Positions 1 through 6,547 of a stretch of 7,484 nucleotides of DNA are shown one piece after another. Each line of letters starts with the position of its first letter. Position 1 is the stretch's first letter. Source of the stretch: Alphaproteobacteria bacterium (GTDB lineage: Bacteria; Pseudomonadota; Alphaproteobacteria; Reyranellales; Reyranellaceae); contig JABCYT010000149.1 of NCBI GenBank assembly GCA_013290035.1, forward strand, positions 1 through 7,484. Reading direction: 5' to 3'. The notes below the pieces were generated by a model. The model did no database searches. It saw nothing but the letters and a program-made list of their open reading frames with translations, and was not told the origin of the DNA. Both the position numbers and the translations under genes were made by a program.

Positions 1-424
1 CGAAGGCGGTGATGGTGATGGTGAGCGGTCCCGGCGAGAGCACCGTGTCGCCGCCGCAGAGCAGGATGCCGTAGCGGCGCTGGTCGGTTGCCAGCCCGCG
101 GGCGAAGCCTGCGACCCAGCTTTCTTTCCAGCCTTTCGAAAGCGCCAGCGAGAGCTGATAGGTGAACGGCGTCGCACCCCCGGCCGCGAGATCGGAGAGG
201 CAGACGCGCAGCGCCTTGGCGGCGACGAATTCGGGTTTTTCGTCGGCAAGGAAATGGACGCCCGACACGATCGTGTCAGTCTTCACCACGAGGTCGCGTT
301 TCGGATCGGCAGGGAGAAAGGCGTTGTCGCTCTCCAGTCCACCCGCGCCCTTGAAGCAGCGGGCGAGCGGCGCGAAGTAGCGGGCGATCAGCTCGAACTG
401 GCCGATGCGCCTGGTGCGCGCCAT
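1..424 (-). CDS. thiL: Thiamine-monophosphate kinase, 5' part (3' end outside window)
   Basis: ThiL phosphorylates thiamine monophosphate to thiamine diphosphate with ATP in the cytoplasm. I translated this by hand from the ATG at 424; 141 residues are visible, about 40-45% of the usual ~320-330, before the window edge. The N-terminus reads IGQFELIARYF (7-17), the typical ThiL opening. KTDTIVSGVHFL (48-59), a CLSDLAAGGA block (75-84) and GGDT (124-127) follow; these are nucleotide/metal-site motifs of the PurM-like kinase fold. The usual acidic motif near residue 33 (commonly DDAA or GDDCA) reads SDNA, so the second Asp is kept and the first is Ser. The usual VNLSD reads VCLSD. The start lies 7 bases after the nusB stop, with only a weak ribosome-binding site, which suggests coupled translation. 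The nusB-thiL order is common in Proteobacteria and supports the call. Confidence 0.9.
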   Translation of the reverse strand, partial: MARTRRIGQFELIARYFAPLARCFKGAGGLESDNAFLPADPKRDLVVKTDTIVSGVHFLADEKPEFVAAKALRVCLSDLAAGGATPFTYQLSLALSKGWKESWVAGFARGLATDQRRYGILLCGGDTVLSPGPLTITITAF

Positions 425-431
425 CGACCGG

Positions 432-911
432 CTATTTCACCAGCTCGGCGGCCCGCGCCTGGCGCGCCACGCGGTCGAGCACGGAATTGATGAAATTCGG
501 CTCGCCCTGGTCATAGAAGGCGTGGGCGATCTCGACATATTCGTTGATCGCCACCCGGGGCGGCACGTCGCGGCGATGCAGGAGCTCGTAGGCGCCGGCG
601 AGCAGGATCGCACGCACCAGCCGATCGATGCGTTTCCACGTCCAGTCCTCGGCCAGCGCCGCCGACACGGTCTGCTCGAGCTCGTCCTTGTGCGCCACGG
701 TGCCTTCGACGACGTCCTTGAACAGCGGCCGGTCGGCGTCGCGGCGCATGCCGCCTTCGCCCGCCTCGCCGGTGCGCACGTTCAGAAACTGCTCGATGAT
801 CTCCGTCGGCGCATGCTCGCCTTCCTGCCATTGGTACAGGGCCTGCACCGCCGCCAGCCGTGCGGCCTGGCGACGGCTGGGGGTGGCGGCGCGCTTCGGC
901 TCGTCGCTCAC
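432..911 (-). CDS. nusB: Transcription antitermination factor NusB
   Basis: NusB is a small all-helical RNA-binding protein. With NusE (S10) it binds boxA RNA and forms part of the rRNA antitermination complex. The 159-residue product fits the family (~140-160). Visible hallmarks are the Arg-rich start followed by RRQAARLAAVQALYQ (13-27), the RLVRAILLAGAYELL helix (97-111), VAINEYVEIAHAF (120-132) and the closing FINSVLDRVAR (140-150). The start is a GTG at 911 that shares four bases (GTGA) with the ribH stop, so translation is probably coupled to ribH. A GGCGGA stretch just upstream may serve as ribosome-binding site. Placement directly after ribH is the classic ribH-nusB pairing of Proteobacteria. 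No unusual residues are seen. Confidence 0.96.
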   Translation of the reverse strand: MSDEPKRAATPSRRQAARLAAVQALYQWQEGEHAPTEIIEQFLNVRTGEAGEGGMRRDADRPLFKDVVEGTVAHKDELEQTVSAALAEDWTWKRIDRLVRAILLAGAYELLHRRDVPPRVAINEYVEIAHAFYDQGEPNFINSVLDRVARQARAAELVK

Positions 912-1384
912 GTGTTCCGCCAGCGACGACCGAGCGCCACCATGGCGAGGCAGGCATGCGCCGCGTCGCCGCCCTTGTCGCCGCGGTCGGTGGCGGCGCG
1001 CGCCCAGGCCTGGTCGACGTTGTTGACGGTGACGATGCCATAGCCGATCGCCATCTTCTTGTGGACCGTGAGGTCCATCAGGCCGCGCGCGCTCTCGCCG
1101 CAGACATAGTCGTAATGCGTGGTCTCGCCGCGGATGACACAGCCCAGCGCCACGAAGCCGTCATAGCGGCCGGCGGCAAGCGCGATAGCACCGGGGATCT
1201 CGAAGGCGCCCGGGACGACGACCCTCTCCGACAACGCGCCGTTCTTGGTGATCTCACGCTCGGCGCCGGCGATCAGCGCGTCGGCGATGTCGGCGTAGAA
1301 GCGCGATTCCACGATCAGGATGCGCGCGCCCTTGACGCCGTCGACGGCCGGCCGGGTCGTCGGGGTTTCCGTCCGTGTCGACAT
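908..1384 (-). CDS. ribH: 6,7-dimethyl-8-ribityllumazine synthase
   Basis: Lumazine synthase condenses 3,4-dihydroxy-2-butanone 4-phosphate (from RibB) with the ribitylamino-pyrimidinedione (from the RibD branch) to give 6,7-dimethyl-8-ribityllumazine, the substrate of RibE. The product has 158 residues, normal for the family. Motifs in order: ILIVESRFYADIADAL (22-37, where the F/W-N-type substrate-binding residue is replaced by R-F-Y), PGAFEIP (58-64), and GCVIRGETTHYDYVC (81-95), whose His90 corresponds to the conserved catalytic His. A shortened basic loop with Arg134 (DRGDKGGDAA) contacts phosphate in the family. The first ~18 residues are a low-complexity leader. The gene starts 12 bases after the ribB stop with a weak ribosome-binding site and overlaps nusB by four bases. 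Confidence 0.97.
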   Translation of the reverse strand: MSTRTETPTTRPAVDGVKGARILIVESRFYADIADALIAGAEREITKNGALSERVVVPGAFEIPGAIALAAGRYDGFVALGCVIRGETTHYDYVCGESARGLMDLTVHKKMAIGYGIVTVNNVDQAWARAATDRGDKGGDAAHACLAMVALGRRWRNT

Positions 1385-1396
1385 GGTCCAGAGCGT

Positions 1397-2554
1397 CTAT
1401 GGACGTCGGGAGGGACGGCCGGGAACCGGCTTCTGGCCGACGATCTTGAGGCCGAAGCCTTCCAGGCCGACCACGCTCTTCTTGCTGTTGGACAGCAGCA
1501 CCATTTCCTTCACGCCGATGTCGATCAGGATCTGGGCGCCGACACCGTAGTCGCGCAGTTCGCCGCCGGCCGGCTCGATACGCTCGCCGGCGCGGCGGCG
1601 CTGCTCGGAGAGCATGACGGTGAGCGGCTCGCGGATCAGCACGATGACGCCGCGGCCTTCCTTGGCGATCTCGCGCATCGAGGCCTCGATCTCGCCGCCG
1701 CGGCCGGTGTCGCGCTGGCCTAGCGCGTCGGTGAAGATGTTGACGGCGTGCATGCGCACCGTGACCGGGCCGCCGGTCGCGGGATCGCCCTTCACCAGGG
1801 CGATGTGCTGGGCCATCGTCACCTTGTTGACGTAGATGACGCAGCGGAAGTCGCCGCCATAGATGCTCTCGAACGTGGTTTCGCTGAGCCGCTTGACGAT
1901 CGAATCGTAGCGCCGACGATAGGCGATCAGATCGGAGATCGTGCCGATCTTGAGCCCGTGGCGCTGGGCGAAGCTGATGAGGTCGTTGCGACGGGCCATC
2001 GTGCCGTCGTCGTTCATGATCTCGCAGATCACGCCTGCCGGGGTGAGGCCCGCCAGACGGGCCAGGTCGACCGCCGCTTCGGTGTGGCCGGTGCGTTCGA
2101 GCGTGCCGCCGTCGCGCGCCACCAGCGGGAAGATGTGGCCGGGCGACACGATGTCCTGCGGCCCGCAGGAGGGATCGATCGCCACCGCCACGGTGCGGGC
2201 GCGATCGGCGGCCGAGATGCCGGTGGTGACGCCTTCGCGCGCCTCGATGGAGACGGTGAAGGCGGTCTGGTGGCGGGTGCCGTTGTTCTGCGACATCAGC
2301 GCCAGGCCGAGCTGCTCGACCCGCTCGCGGGTCAGCGCCAGGCAAATCAGGCCGCGGGCGTGCTTGGCCATGAAGTTGATGGCTTCGGGCGTGGCGCATT
2401 GCGCGGGGATCACGAGATCGCCCTCGTTCTCGCGGTCCTCGTCGTCGACCAGGATGAACATGCGGCCCCTGCGGGCTTCCTCGATGATGTCCTCGGCCGC
2501 GGCCTTCACCTCGGAAAAGGTGATCTTCCAGGCGTCTTTTTCGAGCGCGCTCAT
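1397..2554 (-). CDS. ribB: 3,4-dihydroxy-2-butanone 4-phosphate synthase with degenerate GTP cyclohydrolase II-like domain (RibBX type)
   Basis: Residues ~10-212 are a complete RibB domain, which converts ribulose 5-phosphate to 3,4-dihydroxy-2-butanone 4-phosphate and formate. It carries the acidic metal motif DDEDRENEGD (37-46), GVTTGISAADR (108-118), PGHIFPL (138-144) and GHTEA (156-160), all expected active-site elements. Residues ~213-385 align by order to GTP cyclohydrolase II (RibA) but have lost its signature. The zinc site, normally three Cys in HSECLTGD...LRCDCG, reads MHAVNIFTDALGQRDTG (268-284) with no Cys. The catalytic HRQEGR-type loop is replaced by LIREPLTVML. This matches the RibBX hybrids described in Proteobacteria, which keep RibB activity but lack cyclohydrolase activity. 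Many pipelines would call it bifunctional RibBA. The ATG at 2554 overlaps the ribE stop (ATGA). If this reading is right, a separate ribA must exist elsewhere in the genome. Confidence 0.93.
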   Translation of the reverse strand: MSALEKDAWKITFSEVKAAAEDIIEEARRGRMFILVDDEDRENEGDLVIPAQCATPEAINFMAKHARGLICLALTRERVEQLGLALMSQNNGTRHQTAFTVSIEAREGVTTGISAADRARTVAVAIDPSCGPQDIVSPGHIFPLVARDGGTLERTGHTEAAVDLARLAGLTPAGVICEIMNDDGTMARRNDLISFAQRHGLKIGTISDLIAYRRRYDSIVKRLSETTFESIYGGDFRCVIYVNKVTMAQHIALVKGDPATGGPVTVRMHAVNIFTDALGQRDTGRGGEIEASMREIAKEGRGVIVLIREPLTVMLSEQRRRAGERIEPAGGELRDYGVGAQILIDIGVKEMVLLSNSKKSVVGLEGFGLKIVGQKPVPGRPSRRP

Positions 2555-3153
2555 GACTTTTCGTGCTCCAACAATCGCGCAACGTAACGCGCGAGCATAT
2601 CGACCTCAAGGTTGACTCGCTGGCCGACTTTGGCCTGTCCCAGGGTCGTGACCGCCTGGGTGTGTGAAATTACGTTCACGCCGAAGCGATTGCCCTCGAC
2701 CTCGTTCACGGTGAGCGAAATGCCGTCGACCGCAACCGAGCCTTTCGTGGCGACGAAGCGCGCCAAGTCGGCCGGCGCCTCGAACAGGAAGCGCACGCTG
2801 CCGCCTTCCGGCGCCATCGACACGATCTTGCCCATGCCATCGACATGGCCGTAGACCAGGTGGCCCCCCAGCTCATCGCCCAGCTTCAATGACAGTTCGA
2901 GGTTGAGGCGGCTGCCCTGCTTCCACTCCCCGAGATGGGTCTTGCTGAGGCTCTCGCCCGACACTTCGACCGCGAACCAGTCCTTGCCCCTCTCGAGCAC
3001 GGTGAGGCAGCAGCCCGAGCAGGCGATCGAGGCGCCGATGGCGATCGGCGCCATGTCGTGCCGGGTGCGCACGACGAAGCGGCGATCGTCGGCCCGGCCG
3101 CCCGGGCTTACGGAGGTGATCTCGCCGATGTCGGTCACGATGCCGGTGAACAT
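2551..3153 (-). CDS. ribE: Riboflavin synthase, alpha chain type
   Basis: Riboflavin synthase dismutates two molecules of 6,7-dimethyl-8-ribityllumazine into riboflavin and the pyrimidinedione that RibH reuses. The open frame extends far upstream, but the universal N-terminus MFTGIV fixes the start at the ATG at 3153, giving 200 residues, normal length. Two tandem lumazine-binding barrels are visible. The first (1-~97) has MFTGIVTDIG, the CSGCCLTV motif (45-52) with the conserved Cys pair, and ESLSKTHLGEWKQG (67-80). The second (~98-190) has GGHLVYGHVDG (96-106), VAVDGISLTVNEV (140-152) and FGVNVISHTQAVTTLG (157-172). The start is 8 bases after the ribD stop, with an AGAGGGA stretch somewhat far upstream, and the stop overlaps the ribB start. 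The gene is also named ribC in some organisms. Confidence 0.96.
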   Translation of the reverse strand: MFTGIVTDIGEITSVSPGGRADDRRFVVRTRHDMAPIAIGASIACSGCCLTVLERGKDWFAVEVSGESLSKTHLGEWKQGSRLNLELSLKLGDELGGHLVYGHVDGMGKIVSMAPEGGSVRFLFEAPADLARFVATKGSVAVDGISLTVNEVEGNRFGVNVISHTQAVTTLGQAKVGQRVNLEVDMLARYVARLLEHEKS

Positions 3154-3161
3154 GCCCGTAC

Positions 3162-4244
3162 TTAAGTCCCTCTGGTCCAGGTTTCCAGCGTGTCGCCGGC
3201 CAGCCGGCGCGCCGCAACCAGGTTGAACCGGGGCGCGAAATCCAGCCGGTTGAAGCCCAGTTCCCCGACCGCAGAGCGGCCGTCGCCGCCCAGCACAAGG
3301 CCCGCCCGGTAGCTGCTGATGCGGTCGACCAATCCCGCCTTCAGGAAGCCCGCCGCGACCTGGCCGCCGCCTTCTATCAACACGCGGGTGAGGCCACGCT
3401 CGCCGAGCGCCCGCGCCGCCGCCGCGATGTCCACCCGCCCCTCGCCATTGGCCGCGACTTCCACGACTTCCACACCCCTCTCCTGCAAAGCCTCGCGCGA
3501 CGCCGCCGGCGCGGCGGACGTGCACAGGACCCAGACCTGCACAAGCCGTGCCGTGGTGGCGAGCTTCGAGGTCGGCGCCAGGCGCGCCCTGGAGTCGAGC
3601 ACGATGCGAATGGGTGACCGTGCAGCCAGGCCGGGCAGCCGGCAGGTCAGTTCGGGATCGTCGGCCGCCGCGGTGCCGGCGCCAATCAGAATCGCATCGT
3701 GGATGGCACGCAGGCGCTGGCCGTCGGCGCGCGCTGCCTCGCCGGTAATCCATTTGCTCTCGCCCGAGGCGGTGGCGATGCGCCCGTCGAGCGAACTGGC
3801 GAGCTTGAGATGAAAGAGCGGCCGCCCCTCCGTCACCCGCAGCAGGAAGCCCGCGTTGATCTCCGCCGCCCGAGCAGCGCCCTCGCCCACGTCGATGGCG
3901 ATGCCCGCCGCCCTGAGCCGGGCGTGGCCCTGCCCCTTCACCCGGGGATCGGGATCCTCGAGCGCCGAGACGACGCGGGCGACGCCGGCCGCCACCAGGG
4001 CGTCGGCACAGGGTGGCGTGCGGCCGTGATGCGAGCACGGCTCGAGCGTGACATAGACCGTGGTGCCCTTCAGGGATTCGCCGGCGTGCGCGAGGGCGTC
4101 GGCCTCGGCATGCGGGCGGCCGCCCTCCTGGGTGCGGCCGCGGGCGATCACGCGGCCATCCTTCACGATCACGCAACCCACGGCCGGATTGGGCCAGGTG
4201 CGCCCGAGCGACCGGCGCGCCAGCGCGAGCGCCGCGCGCATCAT
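3162..4244 (-). CDS. ribD: Bifunctional diaminohydroxyphosphoribosylaminopyrimidine deaminase / 5-amino-6-(5-phosphoribosylamino)uracil reductase
   Basis: RibD carries out the second and third steps of the pyrimidine branch: zinc-dependent deamination, then NADPH-dependent reduction of the ribose. The N-terminal CMP/dCMP deaminase-like domain (~1-140) shows TWPNPAVGCVIV (16-27), the zinc and proton-shuttle motif HAEADAL (45-51), and TLEPCSHHGRTPPC (66-79), which supplies the other zinc Cys ligands. The reductase domain (~144-360) shows HLKLASSLDGRIA (145-157), SKWITG (163-168), DAILIGAGTAAADDPELT (183-200) and the glycine-rich VLIEGGG (288-294). The open frame continues to 4616 over nrdR, but that upstream part is a shadow of nrdR. 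The ATG at 4244 is placed by homology and by an AAGGA about ten bases upstream, giving 360 residues. A second ATG follows at once (4241). It lies 5 bases after the nrdR stop. Confidence 0.96.
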   Translation of the reverse strand: MMRAALALARRSLGRTWPNPAVGCVIVKDGRVIARGRTQEGGRPHAEADALAHAGESLKGTTVYVTLEPCSHHGRTPPCADALVAAGVARVVSALEDPDPRVKGQGHARLRAAGIAIDVGEGAARAAEINAGFLLRVTEGRPLFHLKLASSLDGRIATASGESKWITGEAARADGQRLRAIHDAILIGAGTAAADDPELTCRLPGLAARSPIRIVLDSRARLAPTSKLATTARLVQVWVLCTSAAPAASREALQERGVEVVEVAANGEGRVDIAAAARALGERGLTRVLIEGGGQVAAGFLKAGLVDRISSYRAGLVLGGDGRSAVGELGFNRLDFAPRFNLVAARRLAGDTLETWTRGT

Positions 4245-4249
4245 CCTCG

Positions 4250-4714
4250 TCAGTCCTTGAGGTTGGTCTCGGCGAGGTCGGAGATGAACTCCTCGAAATC
4301 CTTGGCCTCGCGGAAATTGCGATAGACCGAGGCGAAGCGCACATAGGCCACCGGATCGAGCGCGCGCAGCGCGTCCATCACCAGCTCGCCGATCTGCGTC
4401 GAGGGAATCTCGCTCTCGCCGGAGCTTTCCAGCCGCCGCACGATGCCGTTGACCACGCGCTCGGTGCGCTCCGGATCGACCGGGCGCTTGCGGCACGCCA
4501 CCTGGATCGAGCGGGCGAGCTTGTCGCGGTCGAACGCCACGCGCTGGCCGTTCTTCTTCACCACCGTCAGTTCGCGCAGCTGCACGCGCTCGAAGGTGGT
4601 GAAGCGCGATCCGCACGACGGGCAGTAGCGCCGCCGGCGGATCGCCGAATTGTCGTCAGTCGGTCTCGAGTCCTTAACCTGTGTGTCCTCGTGACCGCAG
4701 AATGGACAGCGCAT
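4250..4714 (-). CDS. nrdR: Transcriptional repressor NrdR
   Basis: NrdR is an ATP/dATP-sensing repressor of ribonucleotide reductase operons that binds paired NrdR boxes. The 154-residue product is normal length. It begins with a zinc ribbon (Cys3, Cys6, Cys31, Cys34: MRCPFCG... and YCPSCGSRF) containing the conserved [17 protein letters not shown] stretch (13-29). An ATP-cone domain follows (~46-136) with [20 protein letters not shown] (51-70) and the closing [20 protein letters not shown] (124-143). A strong AGGGGG lies five bases before the ATG. The gene sits 36 bases after glyA and 5 bases before ribD. The glyA-nrdR-ribD order is widespread in Proteobacteria and does not mean that the rib genes are NrdR targets; I saw no NrdR box in the window. 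Confidence 0.97.
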   Translation of the reverse strand: MRCPFCGHEDTQVKDSRPTDDNSAIRRRRYCPSCGSRFTTFERVQLRELTVVKKNGQRVAFDRDKLARSIQVACRKRPVDPERTERVVNGIVRRLESSGESEIPSTQIGELVMDALRALDPVAYVRFASVYRNFREAKDFEEFISDLAETNLKD

Positions 4715-4750
4715 TTCGTCCCCCTGGTTATTCTCTCGCTTGGCGCGTTG

Positions 4751-6058
4751 TCAGTCGCGGTAAATGGGAAAGCGGCTACAGAGCGCATGCACCTTGGCGC
4801 GCACCTGTTTCTCGACCTGGGCGTCGCCGTCCGGGCCGTTGTTGGCGATGCCGTCGAGCACGTCGGCGATCAGATGGCCGACCTGGCGGAACTCGGCCGT
4901 GCCGAAGCCGCGCGTCGTGCCCGCCGGGGAGCCCAGCCGCACACCCGAGGTGATCGTGTATTTCTCGGGGTCTCCCGGAATGCTGTTCTTGTTGACGGTG
5001 ATGCCGGCGCGGTCGAGCACCTTCTCGGCAGAAACGCCGGTCGCCTTCTTGGGCCGCAGGTCGACCAGCATGACGTGGCTGTCGGTTCCGCCCGAGACGA
5101 TTTTCAGGCCGCGTTCGCCGAGCGCCGAGGCAAGCGCGCGGGCATTGTCGATGACGTTCTGGGCGTAGACCTTGAAGTCGGGCCGCAGCGCCTCACCAAA
5201 GGCGACAGCCTTGGCGGCGATGATGTGCATCAACGGCCCGCCCTGCAGGCCGGGGAACACCGCCGAGTTGATCTTCTTGCCGATCTCGGGGTCGGTCGAC
5301 AGCACCATGCCGCCGCGCGGGCCACGCAGCGTCTTGTGCGTCGTCGTCGTCACGACATGGGCATGCGGCAATGGGCTGGGATAGACGCCGGCGGCGACGA
5401 GGCCCGCATAGTGAGCCATGTCGACCATGAAGAAGGCGCCGATCTCGTCGGCGACCTTGCGGAAGCGCGCCCAGTCGATGTGGCGCGAGTAGGCCGAAGC
5501 GCCGGCCACGATCAGCTTGGGCTTCTCCCCGCGCGCCACCGCCTCCATCTGCTCGTAGTCGATCAGGTGGCTGTCGGGCTTCACGCCGTAGGACACGACC
5601 TTGAACCACTTGCCCGACTGGTTGGCGGGCGAGCCGTGCGTGAGATGGCCGCCCTGATCGAGCGCCATGCCCATGAATTTATCGCCCGGCTGCAGCAGCG
5701 CCATGAACACCGCCTGGTTGGCCTGTGCGCCGGAATGCGGCTGGACGTTGGCGAAGGAGCAGCTGAACAGCTTGCAGGCGCGATCGATGGCGAGTTGCTC
5801 GGCCTTGTCGACCTCTTCGCAACCGCCGTAGTAGCGCCGGCCGGGATAGCCCTCGGCATATTTATTGGTGAGCACCGAGCCCGCCGCTTCCAGCACGGCG
5901 CGCGAGACGATGTTCTCCGAGGCGATCAGCTCGATCTGCTCGCGCTGGCGGTGCAACTCGCCCTTGAGCACCGCATCGATCGCCGGATCCGCCTCGGCGA
6001 GCCCCCGGGTGAACATCGGCAACGGCGAATCGGTCATCTTGGCAGCGGCTTGACTCAT
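4751..6058 (-). CDS. glyA: Serine hydroxymethyltransferase
   Basis: GlyA is a pyridoxal-phosphate enzyme that interconverts serine plus tetrahydrofolate with glycine plus 5,10-methylene-tetrahydrofolate, the main source of one-carbon units. The chosen start gives 435 residues, normal length. Key segments are [11 protein letters not shown] (42-52), [18 protein letters not shown] (64-81), the [20 protein letters not shown] block (210-229) and [14 protein letters not shown] (237-250), in which Lys242 is the cofactor-binding lysine. [11 protein letters not shown] follows. The open frame runs upstream to 6556 without homology. The ATG at 6058 is preferred because it forms an ATGA overlap with the rpiB remnant and has AAGGG nine bases upstream; an ATG at 6037 (residue 8) has no ribosome-binding site. 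One small oddity is Tyr217, where many homologues have Phe (MAHFAG). Confidence 0.97.
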   Translation of the reverse strand: MSQAAAKMTDSPLPMFTRGLAEADPAIDAVLKGELHRQREQIELIASENIVSRAVLEAAGSVLTNKYAEGYPGRRYYGGCEEVDKAEQLAIDRACKLFSCSFANVQPHSGAQANQAVFMALLQPGDKFMGMALDQGGHLTHGSPANQSGKWFKVVSYGVKPDSHLIDYEQMEAVARGEKPKLIVAGASAYSRHIDWARFRKVADEIGAFFMVDMAHYAGLVAAGVYPSPLPHAHVVTTTTHKTLRGPRGGMVLSTDPEIGKKINSAVFPGLQGGPLMHIIAAKAVAFGEALRPDFKVYAQNVIDNARALASALGERGLKIVSGGTDSHVMLVDLRPKKATGVSAEKVLDRAGITVNKNSIPGDPEKYTITSGVRLGSPAGTTRGFGTAEFRQVGHLIADVLDGIANNGPDGDAQVEKQVRAKVHALCSRFPIYRD

Positions 6059-6273
6059 GTCGTGCAACCCTTGGAAAGCTTGGCGACGGTACCGCACACC
6101 AGAACGCCACGGCCGGCCATGGCCGTGCCAAAGCCCGAGTAATCGACCGATGCCATCGAATTGGTGCCGAGATCGAACACGTCGTGACCCGCCTCTTGCA
6201 GGTCGCGCTTCAGAATCTCCTTCAGGTCGAAGCCGGCATGATCCGACGCGACCGCGATGGCGCCCCCCGGCAT
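6055..6273 (-). pseudogene. rpiB: Internally deleted ribose-5-phosphate isomerase B remnant
   Basis: RpiB interconverts ribose 5-phosphate and ribulose 5-phosphate and is normally ~145-155 residues. This frame has only 72. The start is unmistakable: [18 protein letters not shown] (5-22), [21 protein letters not shown] (29-49) and RGVLVCGT (54-61). Helix residues between VDY and RGVL are about ten short. After CGT the frame jumps to VAKLSKG, which resembles the extreme C-terminus of alphaproteobacterial RpiB (...RHARRVAKL). The region normally holding GxGxSIAANK, the conserved REHNDAN motif with its His, and the C-terminal Arg residues is absent. I infer in-frame internal deletions of roughly 75-85 codons in total. 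The deletion spares the last codons, which contain the glyA ribosome-binding site and the 4-base overlap. It cannot be an active isomerase. It may be a translated leader for glyA, or an assembly artefact. The AGAGGGG upstream is about 13 bases from the ATG. Confidence 0.8.
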
Positions 6274-6305
6274 CTCGACGATCGATCCCCTCTAGCTGTT
6301 GATCT

Positions 6306-6324
6306 CCCGGATACCATATCCGGG
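6306..6324 (-). promoter_or_regulatory. Perfect 8-bp hairpin in the leader of the rpiB-glyA operon
   Basis: CCCGGATA (6306-6313) and TATCCGGG (6317-6324) are exact reverse complements around a 3-base loop. The element lies 32 bases before the rpiB remnant ATG on the minus strand and 12 or more bases before its AGAGGGG. No T-run follows on either strand, so it is not a standard intrinsic terminator. Alternatives are an mRNA-stabilising leader hairpin or a dyad bound by a regulator. The function is unknown. Confidence 0.4.
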
Positions 6325-6494
6325 GCCGCGGTGTCACGGTCCCCCAAAATCGTGGGAAGTGGCCTACAAGACGTTGAATCGCCTCAGGAAAACCGCGAGC
6401 CACGTATGGAGACCGCGGTTGCTGCTGTCGGTTGAGCCGCCGCCGGCCCGAGCATTGCAATGTAGCTGCCGTCAAGATCGTCGCCGGTGGCAGA

Positions 6495-6523
6495 AGAATA
6501 AGTAAGCACCAAGGAGGGGGTAA
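6495..6523 (-). promoter_or_regulatory. Weak sigma70-like promoter candidate for the minus-strand operon
   Basis: Read on the minus strand, TTACCC (6523-6518) and TATTCT (6500-6495) are separated by 17 bases and match the consensus hexamers at about 3/6 and 4/6 positions. It would give a leader of roughly 215 bases before the rpiB remnant. This is the best-spaced pair I found in the interval, but in a high-GC genome such matches are weak evidence and the real start could lie closer. Confidence 0.2.
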
Positions 6524-6524
6524 G

Positions 6525-6547
6525 GGTTTTTCCGGCTTAGGAAAACC
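6525..6547 (-). terminator. Imperfect hairpin just downstream of the acetyltransferase remnant
   Basis: GGTTTTTCC (6525-6533) pairs with GGAAAACC (6540-6547) around GGCTTA, with one bulged T, 25 bases past the acetyltransferase stop at 6572. An overlapping alternative pairs CCGGC (6532-6536) with GCCGG (6548-6552). The position suits a transcript end, but no U-tract follows on the minus strand, so intrinsic termination is doubtful. It may instead be a 3'-end stabilising hairpin or chance. Confidence 0.25.

Noticed and set aside
860..2587. Long plus-strand open frames (860-1723 and 1748-2587) opposite ribH and ribB
   Set aside because: They are shadows of well-supported minus-strand genes, without domain signatures or start signals.
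3154..4344. Fusion of ribE with the upstream open frame to 4344
   Set aside because: The upstream part is the out-of-frame shadow of ribD; the universal MFTGIV start fixes ribE at 3153.
4245..4616. Upstream extension of the ribD frame to 4616
   Set aside because: The extra residues overlap nrdR in another frame and show no homology; RibD begins at MMRAALALARR near 4244.
4691..6142. 483-codon plus-strand open frame opposite glyA
   Set aside because: It lies antisense to a clear glyA, has biased low-complexity composition (Arg, Ala, His, Asp) and no recognisable motif; long antisense frames are expected in GC-rich coding DNA.
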